From the NCBI GenBank assembly GCA_900155495.1, contig FTLJ01000181.1, positions 1 through 64,000 of the forward strand: 64,000 bases of DNA, read 5' to 3'. The translations under genes were made by a program, and so were the position numbers. The notes under the pieces are model-generated. The model was not told where the DNA came from, did not search any database, and saw nothing but the letters and a program-made list of their open reading frames with translations. This DNA comes from Porogramme epimiltina. Its lineage: Eukaryota > Basidiomycota > Agaricomycetes > Polyporales > Polyporaceae. Shown piece by piece: positions 11,052-21,401 of this stretch (positions are counted from its first letter, which is position 1; the number at the start of each line of letters is the position of its first letter).

Positions 11052-14051
11052 ATGTCATCACTCTCCCGCACCGCCTCGGATGCCTCCTTCATCTTCGTAG
11101 ACGACTCGCAGGACCTCTCGCAATCCAGACAGCAGCAACAGAAGACATCGCAGCCAGCGCATACCTATGCGCACGATTGGTCGCCCGCAGGCACTGGCGG
11201 AAAGCTCTACGTACATGGGCGGCACGTCGTCGACGGATACGGACGAGTATGCAACCTTCGCGGCGTGAATCTGTCGGGAAACTGCAAGACGTGCGTATCT
11301 CCTCCAACCTTGCGCATATGCGTTTCTGGAAAGCCTTTCCATGGTAGCTGAGTGCGAGCGAAGTCCAGTAAATCATGACCACGACTCCTTCCCCGCCAAC
11401 CATGCCGACGTGACCTTTGTTGGGCGGCCTTTTCCACTAGAAGATGCCCCGGACCACTTGGCAAGACTTAGACGGTGGGGCTTGACCTTCAGTGAGCATA
11501 CTTCGTCATATATCTGCGATGCGCAAACTGAGCAACCCCAGTCCGCTTCTTAATCACTTGGGAAGCCGTAGAACATACTGCCCAGTGAGCACCTCTTTAC
11601 TCCTCTGTCTCGCTCTCACTTACCCGTCCCAGCGGTGTTTACGACATGGAATACCTCGAGTATGTCCGCAAACTCCTCTCCCTCTTTCCGCAATACGGCC
11701 TCGTCGCCTTTGTGGTCGTACACCAAGACGTATGGTCGCGTTACACAGGCGGCTCTGGTGCCCCCGCCTGGACACTTGAGGCCGTCGGCTTTGACCTACA
11801 TGGGCTTGAAGAGCCAGGTGCTGCGTGGTTGAAGGGTGTGAAGGGGGGAGGACACACTGAAGATGAGCGCGGGTTGTGGCCGTGTGGGTACCAGAAGCTA
11901 GCTGCGGCGACGATGGCGTGCGTATATGAATTTCTGCCTTTAAGATGCCCCAGGGCTGATAATTTGAGATAGGACGTGTTTCTGGGCCGGAGACATGTTC
12001 GCGCCAAAGCTCAAAGTGAAGGGGAAGGGCGGAAAAGACGTTCCGATTCAGGAGTTCTTGCAGGGCGCGTTTTTGGACATGTGGGAAGTCGTCGCGAGAG
12101 CCCTAGGAGACCTGGAAGGTGTACTGGGGTTCGAGGTTAGTGATTCGTCCGCTCTTAGTGTTTGACGTCGCTTATGTGCTGCAGATTATGAACGAACCTC
12201 ATCGAGGGTACATTGAGTTGCAATCCATGCACGCATTTGACTACAACACCGATCTTCATTTGGGACACGTTCGTGAGTTCCACACTCCCCTTTTATGTCA
12301 TTCCCCACGCTCAACATCAGCGTCGCGCAACTAGCTACTGCGTTCCAGTCCTTCATGCTCGGGGCCGGTCACCCTACCGCCGTTGGGCACTGGACACGCT
12401 CGTTCCCTATGCCCACGCGCCTTACCTCGCAGCGCGTCATCAACACCGCGGGCCAGAAGGCATGGCGAGATGATGGGCCTACGATGGGCAAGTGTTTGTG
12501 GGAGTTCCATGGGGTCTGGGGCTGGGATGAGCGTAAGCAGGAGGGTGTCGTACTCCGCGAGAGCTACTTCAAGCAAGATCCACAATCAGGCCGAAAGGTG
12601 AGGGTCTTTGTTCGGGAAGAGTTGATCGCTTGAGCTGAAGTTATGCATAGATCGACTGGTATACGGACTTCTACTTCCCTCTTCTGAACCGGTGGGCGGC
12701 GCGGGTTAGGGGTGCATCCAAACTGGAGAAGGTCGTCCTCTGCGAGCCTATCCCCAACGAGGTAGGGTGCCATTCGACCGTCTTTGGCATGACTACTTAT
12801 ACTTTCGCCGGTGCATTTAGTTCTGCCCCGCTTCGTGGACGGACAACCATCGCCCTCAGAATATGATCTACGCACCGCACTGGTGAGTTTACGGTCTTGT
12901 ATAGTGTGAAAAGGTGTGATTATGCGTCCACCCCAGGTATGATCTCAACGCACTATTCCTCAAAGCCTTCGGAGACTTCTCTGTAAATGTGCAGGGGTTG
13001 TCCAGGGTAAGATGTTTGATCTCCCTATGTGCTTTCAGTTGCGCTCAATTTGACTGCACAGGGCATGTTCCCACTCAAAGCGTTCTATTGGGGTCACAAA
13101 GGCGCACGGGACAACTTCGCGCTGCAAATCCGCAACATTGTCGAGGCTGGCTATCGCGTACTTGGCGAGACGCCAGTCATCATCGGAGAGTGTGGTATCC
13201 CCATGGACATGAAGTATGTATACCTTCCTCCTGCCTTTATTCTGTGTAGTTGACGAATATCGACCCTTAGCAAAAAGGAGGCGTTCGAGACGGACAGATG
13301 GCACTGGCAGCTGAAGATGATGGACGCGATGATTACCGCCCTTGAACGCTCTCTCGTCGGATTCACGTGAGCTAATCTTCCTTCTACGTTGTTAATACCT
13401 CTGACGGTGCGTGTTCGCAGGCTGTGGAACTACAACCCCGAGAACGACGATCACACCGGCGACGACTGGAACGGAGAGAACTTCTCGTGGTTCAGCCAGA
13501 AGCGCGCCCTCCCCTCTTCCTGGCTCGATCTCGCACAGACCTCGCCCACGCTCGACAACGGGGGACGCGTCCTCCGCGCCGTCGTGCGCCCATATCCCGC
13601 CAAGACGGCCGGGGTGCCCCTCGCCTTCGAGTACGAGCTCAATACGGGCACGTTCACGTTCGAATGGGTCGTTCCTCACCCTGCCGGCGAAGACGCCCCC
13701 GCCTCTGAGCCGTCGGTGCGCACCCCCCCGCGCGCAGGCATGCCGCCGCTCACGACGGGCCGGACGGAGATCTTCGTGCCCGCGCAGCTCGCACAAGGGC
13801 GGACGCTGGTCGTGCGTGGGCTCGGGCCCGACGACCGGTGGGTGCACGACGAGGCACGGCAGACGCTCGTCGTCGTCCCGGCGGCGAACGCACCGGGCAC
13901 GGTGCACCGCATCTCCGTGAGCGTGACCCCGGGCCTGAAGGAGACGTTTACGCTGAACGACTTTTGGAGCGACTGGAGCGGGCATGTGTTCCTTGGGGCG
14001 GCCGCCGTGGGGATCTTGGTAGGGCTGCTGGTTATGTGGCTGTCTAGGTAG
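11052..14051 (+). CDS. GH5 (subfamily 12-type) steryl-beta-glucosidase / glucocerebrosidase-like enzyme
   Basis: Thirteen exons join in frame to 776 residues. After a polar N-terminus comes a GH5 barrel: GRVCNLRGVNLSGNCKT, RRWGLTFIRFLITWEA, then IMNEPHRGY with acid/base E290 and VIIGECGIP with nucleophile E527. The long insert and the C-terminal beta-domain fit the fungal EGCrP2/Sgl1 group, which hydrolyses ergosteryl-beta-glucoside and, in some members, glucosylceramide. This assignment rests on family recognition. A strong hydrophobic helix (VFLGAAAVGILVGLLVMWL) ends the protein. No signal peptide is visible, so it is probably a tail-anchored, cytosol-facing enzyme, in line with intracellular steryl-glucoside turnover. 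A TATA-like tagtatatct lies about 30 bp upstream of the start. Exon 3 (11542-11584) is only 43 nt. Confidence 0.85.
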
Positions 14052-14770
14052 ATGTGAGGCGTCGTCTTGGACATGGACGGACATCGTTCGGACGATATTC
14101 GCGCTTTCGGTATGCTTGGGGTAGAATATCTAGCTGGCCGGTCTAGCTAGGCCGCCGTATACCATCTTGAGAATGTTCATGTCCCATGTATTAGAGGCGT
14201 TTGAGGCTCCAGCGTCTTATCATCAAACTTGGTGGCTTTGCATGTTTTCCACCCATCCACGCGCACACGACTCGTTAGCTCGAAGCGAGAGCTCTATGTT
14301 CCTGGGCCACGCCGGTCCGGAGACCTGTAGCGCGGGGTAACCGTGGGACCGGCTTGTGGTATTTGATTGCCGTCTTGGGAAGCGTTAGCGATGCGCGCCA
14401 ACCCGCAACTCGTCCACCACCATCTCCTCACCCCTCTTCGACCGTCCTCATGCGTCTCTTGAATCATGGCCACCTTCATCCCTGTAGCGCTGCTTCAAGA
14501 CATGCGACGCCTACGCTTTGTGTTTGTACGCGCCGTCTCGCTGCGTTTTAGGCGATATCTCACGCTCACGTTAGCCCAGCTCCTGCGCCTGATGGAGAAA
14601 CCTTAAATGAGGAGCCCTCTATCATGTGCTCGCGCATACCATACAGGCTATCTAGTATCGCGTCCAGGGAGCAGCGACCTTGATAAAATGCCGTCAACGG
14701 CTCCGAAGGCTCCTCGACCACCTCCACCCGTCCTCCCAACCCCCGTGACTCCACCTCCCACGCCGGCACC
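14052..14770. other. Intergenic; promoter of the permease gene
   Basis: Between two rightward genes. Short frames just upstream of 14771 are Pro-rich and in another frame, so I do not extend the permease into them. I see no other feature. Confidence 0.4.
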
Positions 14771-16872
14771 ATGGAGAAGACGGCTTCAGTGTCCGCGGAC
14801 GTCGACAGCGTCGAGCGCAATGTGCAGGAGCTCGGCCCCAGCCCAGACGGAGGCGCGGTGACCACGTCGGATGAGCGGCTGCGCGAGTTGGGCTACAAGA
14901 GCGAGTTCCGGCGCGACATGTCGCTCTTCGGCGTCCTGGGTATCTCCTTCTGCGCGATTGGGATCCTCACGGGGATGAGCAGCGCGTTCCAAACGGGGTT
15001 GTTCTCGGGAGGGCCGCTCGGGTTATTCTGGGGCTGGAATGTGCGTCGCGTTTTTGCTTCGTTTCATTGTGAGACTGACTTGAAGGGCTCGCGTGCCACA
15101 GATTTGCAGCTTCTTCATGCTGCTCATCGCGCTGTCTTTGGCGGAGATTTGCAGTGCCTAGTGAGTGACTACGCTATATGGGTCGGTGTATGCGTCTCAA
15201 GTCGCGTCGTAACAGTCCTACGATGGGTGGACTGTACTTCTGGGTCTGCAAGATGAAGCCTGATACGCCAATGCTCGGATGTAAGCCCCTTCATTGCGTT
15301 TACACGACCATAGAACTGAAAGTAGAACAGTTTGCGTACGTGCCATTCAACTCGTGGCCCTGCAACGCGGGTCTAACTTCTTCCGTAGACGGGGTGGATC
15401 TACAGCATCGCGATGACGTTCACGGGCACTTCTGGAAATCTCAGGTGAGTCTGCTCTCTTCGAATGTCTTCGGGTGCGAAGTTCACGCGCGGTGGCAGTG
15501 TGGCGCTATACTTGGCTTCTCTGGCAGAGGTCGGTCAGGGTCGCACCCTCACGCGGGTCGAGATTACTGCGATCGCGTGGGGGGTCAACATCCTGTCCGG
15601 GATCATCAACACGATCGGTACCAAGGCTATTGGGCACATGAGCTCCTTCAACCTGTGGTGGACGCTTGGCGGCACGTTCGTCCTCGTAATCACGCTGCTC
15701 GTGAAGGCTCCCGTAAAGGTATGTGTGCTCCCGTTGAGCTCCCTTTCCTCGCTGATGTGGCCGCATCCTTCAGAACAGTGCTGATTTCGTATTTACCGAC
15801 TACGAAAAGTGCGTGTATTCATCTTGACAAGGATACAGACACTAATCCACGTACAGCTTCACCGGTTGGCAGAGCCGCGGCTTCGTCGTCCTCCTGGGCT
15901 TCCTGCAAGCCGTGTATACACTCGAAGGCTGCGAGACGGCCGCTCAAGTCGCTGAAGAAGCGAAGCGCGCGGAGCTCCTCGCACCCATCGCGGTTGTGGG
16001 CAGTATCGCGGGCTCGTGGATTATCGGGCTCGCGTACATGCTCGCGCTGCTCTTCTCGGTGCAGAGCATCTCGTCCGTCGCGGGAACTGCGTATGCGATC
16101 CCGATCGCGCAGCTGTACTATGACGCGGTCGGCCCGAAGCTGACACTCATGTGCCTCACGGTCATCGCGCTTGCGCAGTTCATGGCTGCCGTGACGGCGT
16201 TCACGGCAAGCTCGCGCCTGTTCTACGCGCTTGCGCGAGACAACGCGTTCCCGATGAAGGAGCAGTACATGGCGCTGAACAGGTTCCAGGCGCCGTATGT
16301 TGGCGTTTGGACGTCTGTGCTCGTTGGGTGCATCATTTCGTGCGCATATATCGGCTCTGCAGTCGCGGTACGTCTTCCCTTTCTTTGGGGCACTACTTCA
16401 ATCGCTCATGTTGGTTCTAGTTCAACGCTATCCTCTCCTCGGCTGCCATCGCAGTGATGCTCAGCTACCTGCAGCCTATCATCATCCGCGTCTTCTGGCC
16501 CTCGACGTCGTGAGTACTCCAGGCTTGCCCTTCCTGTATCCCAGATTGACGCTTTGTTTAGACTCACAGAGCGTGGCCCCTTCTCTCTTGGGTCGTGGTC
16601 GTGGTCTATCAACGTTGCGAGTTTCTTGGTATGTGTCTGTTGTTACGCTCATACCAGCTTGGCTGACACATGTTTAGTTCACCGTCTTCATCTGCGTCCT
16701 GTTCATTCTGCCTACGGCGCACCCGACGACGTCACTGAACATGAACTATGCGGTCGTTGCGATAGGTGCCGTTATCCTCATCGTCGCTGCCTGCTGGGTA
16801 TTCTGGGGCCGCCATCATTTCGTTGGGCCAGTCAAGACCACTACCGTGGTGGATGACAAGGCGGATATGTGA
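14771..16872 (+). CDS. APC-superfamily amino acid/GABA/choline-type permease
   Basis: A multi-exon gene of roughly 520 residues with about twelve transmembrane segments. The hydrophilic N-terminus leads into LGYKSEFRRDMSLFGVLG and FCAIGILTGMSSAFQTGLF, the hallmark of the fungal GABA/choline/biotin permease group. It is followed by SLAEICSAYPTMGGLYFW, GCETAAQVAEEAKRAE, SVAGTAYAIPIAQLYYDAVG and SSRLFYALARDNAFP, all conserved in that group. The C-terminus ends after a final membrane segment with KTTTVVDDKADM. It should be a plasma-membrane proton symporter importing a nitrogenous solute; the exact substrate is not readable. Introns are 50-70 nt. Internal exon edges around 15020-15470 and 15720-15860 are less certain than the rest. 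The GH5 gene ends about 720 bp upstream on the same strand with no sign of co-regulation. Confidence 0.85.
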
Positions 16873-17248
16873 GGCACACTCACTCCTGAGCGGAGGCTAC
16901 AAACTAGAGCGTCTCCCACGATACCATATTAACGACGTAGTGCTTAACACGATACTCGACGACTTCACGATTTTACTGTTAGTTTTATGGCAGAACATCT
17001 CCTTTGTCGGCAATCGTCAGCCTGCCGAAGAACTTAATACAAAATAGCTGATACCCAATATCCCCAAGAGGTCCTCTAAGCTTAAATATTCGGATACTCA
17101 ACCCAACGCGTAACGTCATGAATGTAGCCTCGACGCGTTCGAATTTAGACGCCGAGCCTCCCTTTTCGGCCGGGGCGGGCCCGCCGCACACTGTTGTCTC
17201 TGTCCCGCCCCGCCATCATTTGCTTCTCCGAAACGACTTGTGTTTGTC
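16873..17248. other. Intergenic; 5' flank of BTB copy C
   Basis: Holds the permease 3' flank and the promoter of BTB copy C. No gene or TATA box is evident. Confidence 0.4.
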
Positions 17249-18380
17249 ATGGACGCTCCCTCAAGCCACCATCCACGCCTCTACTTTGCGGACGGCGACG
17301 TCGTTCTCGCCGCTCTCACCCCGAACCCTTCAAACCCGCCGCCGGATGCCGCCCAAGATGGTGCCCCATCGGAGTACTATCTGTTCCGCGTCCACAAGTT
17401 TCTGCTCGCACACCACTCTCCCATCTTTGCGAACATGTTCTCGGACGTTAGTGCGACGACTGCAGAAACGTACGATGGAGTTCCCATGGTCAAGTTGGCG
17501 GGAGATAGGCCAGAAGATTTTGCGCTCCTCCTGACGCATTTCTATTACCCGACGTACGTCTTCTTTTTCTGCACATAACCTCGCACATAAATATCACTTT
17601 ACTAGAGAGCTTTCCTTTCGGAGGCTTGATCCTATGAAGCCCGTTGTTTTTGCGGGAATCCTCCGCCTGGCGGCCAAGTACCTCATCGAACCCTTGCGAG
17701 CGCACCTCATCGAGCAAGTCGTCTCAGACTGGCCAAAGACTCTCAAGGAGTGGGACCTCCGCCAAGAAGAGATCCAGGAGTTCCTTAGAGACCACAAGCA
17801 CCCCCCAGTCCACGAACATTTCCCGGAACCCGTCACCGCCATCAAGTTCGCGCAAGAGTTTGGATGCCAGGGGATCCTCCCAGCCGCCTTTTACCAGCTC
17901 CTGACGACTTCTACAAGGGCAACCTGGCATGCTCCTCTGTATTATGGGGGCGTAATGCGGGCAAAGTGGTCAATACTCGAGAAGGAAGACTGGCAGCGCT
18001 ATGTTCGTGGGTGCGAGACCCTGCGGGAAACTCGACCCGAGCCTTCCGGCATGGGTGACGGTGATTGCATCGAGACGCGCGTGTACGAAATATCTTTTCT
18101 TGATGACAAGAGAGTACCTAGTGGGCGGTGTATAGCTTATTTCGACCGCCTGCTCAAAACGGCCTGGATGATTGTGGAGTCCAGGGGATACCGTAACGAC
18201 ATCCTGCAGGTTTACTTGGAGTGCCTGCGGCACTATAAGGAAATCCCACTCTTGCCCGGAGAGCAGCGTCCCCTGGATCCATGCGACGATTGTCAGGAGG
18301 CGCTACCATCCAATGTCGAATATTACCGGCGCAATTTGTGGAAATTGTTGCTGGATTTGTTCGAACAAAGCGAGGATTAA
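17249..18380 (+). CDS. BTB/POZ-domain protein (copy C)
   Basis: Two exons (17249-17553, 17606-18380) give 359 residues. The BTB domain shows RLYFADGDVVLAAL and LFRVHKFLLAHHSPIF. The intron follows FYYPT as in copy A, and exon 1 has the same 305 nt length. The C-terminal region shares KYLIEPLRAHLIEQVVSDW and EPVTAIKFAQEFGCQGILPA, and one DPCDDC cysteine pair remains near the end. The open frame reaches back to a GTG at 17240, but the first ATG is 17249. Copy C is the mirror-oriented partner of copy A: together with the two F-box-like genes they frame the 5-18 kb interval. Cullin-3 adaptor activity is possible but unproven. Confidence 0.85.
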
Positions 18381-18956
18381 TTTCGGTGTGTTTTCCCTTT
18401 ACTTTGTTCATAATAAACGTGCCCCTCACTTCATATTTTGCTGTCTCCCGTATTTGATCAGGGCTGGGTTTGGACTCGTAGAAGAACTATGTCTCTTGGT
18501 GACTACTCAACGGCATGTACAAAGTGTTTTGTTTTGCAGGCATTACACCCACATTAGTCACGCTCCAGATGTAATCTTGCGCTCTGGACTTCACTTTCTT
18601 CAGGACGAGAGACTGTCCTCGTAAGCGCTAGAACGGATAGGAATGACTCACGCCCAGACGAGGCTCCCTGCGGGCGGCGGGCGCGTTGGGGACTGCTTGC
18701 TCGAGAACTTAAGCTTTAAGGATGAGCGATGGTGACCGGTGACCGACGATCATATGACTGTGACTCCATTGTCACGCGCATTGGGACCAGGTCGAGTCAC
18801 GGCTTCCACCTGTCGCGCGCGATAAGGGCAGCATAATCATCCGACGCAACGACGGCATCCCGGGCTGGCCGTGTCCAAAATACCTCGACTCTCGAGTCAT
18901 ATAGCATGAGGACGTGGTAAAGAAGTCATAAGAGGATCCCTTCCCTTCTTGCCGCC
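18381..18956. other. Intergenic; promoter of the asparaginase-type gene
   Basis: Contains the BTB copy C 3' flank and about 350 bp upstream of the next gene. No coding signal seen. Confidence 0.4.
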
Positions 18957-20351
18957 ATGGTCTCTCCCACCGAGAAAACAACCCCGTCCAAGACTTCCTC
19001 GAAAGCCATGTTCAGGCTCGTCATTCATGGTGGCGCAGGCACCATGGACAAAGCCCGCGCGACACCCGAGATTCGCGCGCAGTACAAGGCAGCACTGAGC
19101 CATGCCCTCCTGGCGGGCTACGCTGTGCTCAACGCAGGTGGAGAGGCGATGGACGCGGCGGTTGCGGCAGTGTCCTCGATGGAAGGTGCGTACTCTGTCC
19201 CAGTATACACGTGCCCCTCCCAACACGCCCATCTCCCCACCAGACTGTCCGCTCTTCAACGCAGGCAAGGGCGCGGTGTTCAACGTGGCTGGGAAAGTAC
19301 GTCGTCCCCCCCTTCTCTCACCCCCTTGTCCCCTCACACCCGCGCCCCGCCGCAGAACGAGCTCGAGTCCTCCATCATGCTCTCCAAGCCCCCCGCGACC
19401 CACCCCGACGTCCCCCTCGCCCGCCGCGGTCTCGGCGTGACCCTCATGACGCGCGCGCGCAACCCCTCCCAGCTCGCGCGCGCGCTCTACCTCGCCCCCT
19501 CTGCCGCGCCGCACACCATGCTCTCGGGCGCCGCCGCGGAGGCCGTCGGCGCGCCGCTCGGCGTCGAGCTCGTCGACGAGTCCTACTTCTTCACCGCGTC
19601 CCGCTGGCGCGAGCACCGCCGCGGGCTCGGGCTCCCCGACGAGCCCTTCCCGTACGCCGAGGCCGGGGCGGCCGAGGAGGCGGGAGACCTGCTGCTCGAG
19701 GAGAGCGCGAATACGGAGTTCGAGGGCGCATTGGACCTGCTCCCGAAGGGCACAGTGGGCGCCGTCGCGCTCGACGCGCGCGGGTGCATCGCGGCCGTCA
19801 CCTCGACCGGCGGGCGCACGAACAAGCTCGTGGGGCGCATTGGCGACACACCGAGCATGGGCTGCGGCTTCTGGGCGGAGGAGTGGGCAGTCGAGGGCTG
19901 GGCGCGGCGGATGTGGCGCCGCGTGCGGGGCGAGGCGGAGACAGTCGCGATGGGCGTGAGCGGGACGGGTGACGGCGATGTGAGTGCTTTTCCTTCTTAT
20001 TTGACGTCGTGCCTGTATGGACGGTGCTAATGGTGGGTGTGCGCAGTACTTTATCCGGCTCGCGACGGCGTCGACGATTGGCCGGCGCATGAAGTACCTG
20101 AACGAACCCCTTGACGTTGCCGCGAAAGCCTGCGTGGAAGAACTGCGTCGAGATGGTGGTCTCGGCGGAGTAATCGCACTGGACAATGCTGGAAATGGTC
20201 AGTGTAGCAAGGTCTATCTTCTCGCGTCCTGAAACTCACGCTCGACGCCCTAGTTACCATGCCACTGAATTGTTCTGGGATGTATCGTGGCTTGATATAT
20301 GAGGATGGTATTCCAAAAACCGCTCTTTTCGCCGACGACGAGTTAGATTAA
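18957..20351 (+). CDS. Isoaspartyl peptidase / L-asparaginase (Ntn-hydrolase, type 2)
   Basis: Five exons (18957-19185, 19244-19296, 19356-19979, 20047-20197, 20254-20351) give 384 residues. The fold start is LVIHGGAGTM, then GGEAMDAAVAAVSSMED and CPLFNAGKGAVFNVAGKNE. The autocleavage site is LPKGTVGAVALD, so T227 becomes the N-terminal nucleophile of the beta chain; STGGRTNKLVGRIGDTPS and VSGTGDGDYFIRLATAS complete the substrate pocket. The enzyme matures by self-cleavage and hydrolyses isoaspartyl dipeptides and asparagine, probably in the cytosol. Two short introns interrupt the N-terminal third. The region before the cleavage site is longer and more Ala/Glu-rich than in plant and bacterial relatives, as in other fungal copies. 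Two decayed copies of its 3' half lie at 27.4 and 29.6 kb. Confidence 0.88.
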
Positions 20352-21401
20352 TGGTACGTTATATCCTACAAGAAGAAATTCAATGATGTCCCTAGCTGTT
20401 CGCTTGTAATATGCTCAAGAAACCCTGAACTAGTATTCGGATTACATGAATGTAATACTTTTACGTTACAACAGTCGAAGGGAAGGGGAAGTCGGCCGAA
20501 TAATGGAGGCTAGCGCGCTTCGTCGAGTCATTGTCAGCTATACGTTCGTACGGTCAATACAATGTCCCCGGTCGCGCTCAGGGCCTTTTAGCACATCCGC
20601 TAACCAGATTCATCCGATGAGGTACACGAAAAGGGGCGGTCCCGCACACTTTCTTTATGGGTCCTGCCGCTTTCGCAAGATTGTGAAAGCATAAGGTGAT
20701 AGGAGAGGTCGAAGAGAGAGGTTTGGTCGAAGATGACGATACGATCAGTGGCGACGTAGTTGACTGTGCAGGACGCGGGTGATGGAAACTGCTGAATTTC
20801 GACGAAGGCGAGTGCATCGTTGTGTCGCTCAGGCTATCGACATTCCTCACTTAGTCATAGCATAGTAGCCTGCCTTGCCCTCATCTATCATGCACGCTGG
20901 TTAAGCTCCTCAATATGATTATGCCAATCTTCCTACTTTTCACTAAGCACCGTGAAGGTGGGCAGTTGCCAGTCAGTTTTCCCTATGCGCAAGACGTTGG
21001 TTCTCAGGGGGCGCGCTGACGAACATCTTATTCACGCCCTTCAGACCTCTTCGCCCTTCGAGGGCTGCGCTTCTTCAGTATCGCTCAATTTGAAGACCTC
21101 CCCCCAAAATATCACTTTTCCGTTTGTTAAGGCCTCTATCTTCCTGGTGCCTCAGCGGCCAGGAGATTTTAGAGAAGACGGGTGCATTGCATTCATATGT
21201 CATGGTCATGGTTATGTACACAATTTCTGCAGCGGCGTGAGTGCTTCTTTGAAGCGTTGTCCATTTATTTCTGCTCCTTAATTCCAATCGCGATAGAAAT
21301 TTCCTGTGCGGCTTGTTTAAAACGTGCTAGCAGGATCGTGGATGCGAACCAATGCGTGCCCATGGATAGCCTATAGAAACCGCCGCAAGGTTTATTTTAC
21401 C
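20352..21401. other. Intergenic, convergent 3' flanks
   Basis: About 1 kb between the asparaginase gene and the leftward AAA+ gene. A 109-codon rightward frame begins at 20952, but it has no recognisable domain, no supporting intron structure and no paralogue here, so I do not call it a gene. Confidence 0.4.

Noticed and set aside
18897..20186. 429-codon minus-strand open frame
   Set aside because: It is antisense to the asparaginase gene, whose motifs and splice sites are clear; the peptide is Arg/Gly-rich without domains.
20952..21281. 109-codon plus-strand open frame
   Set aside because: Considered as a small gene or F-box relic, but no conserved block could be matched.
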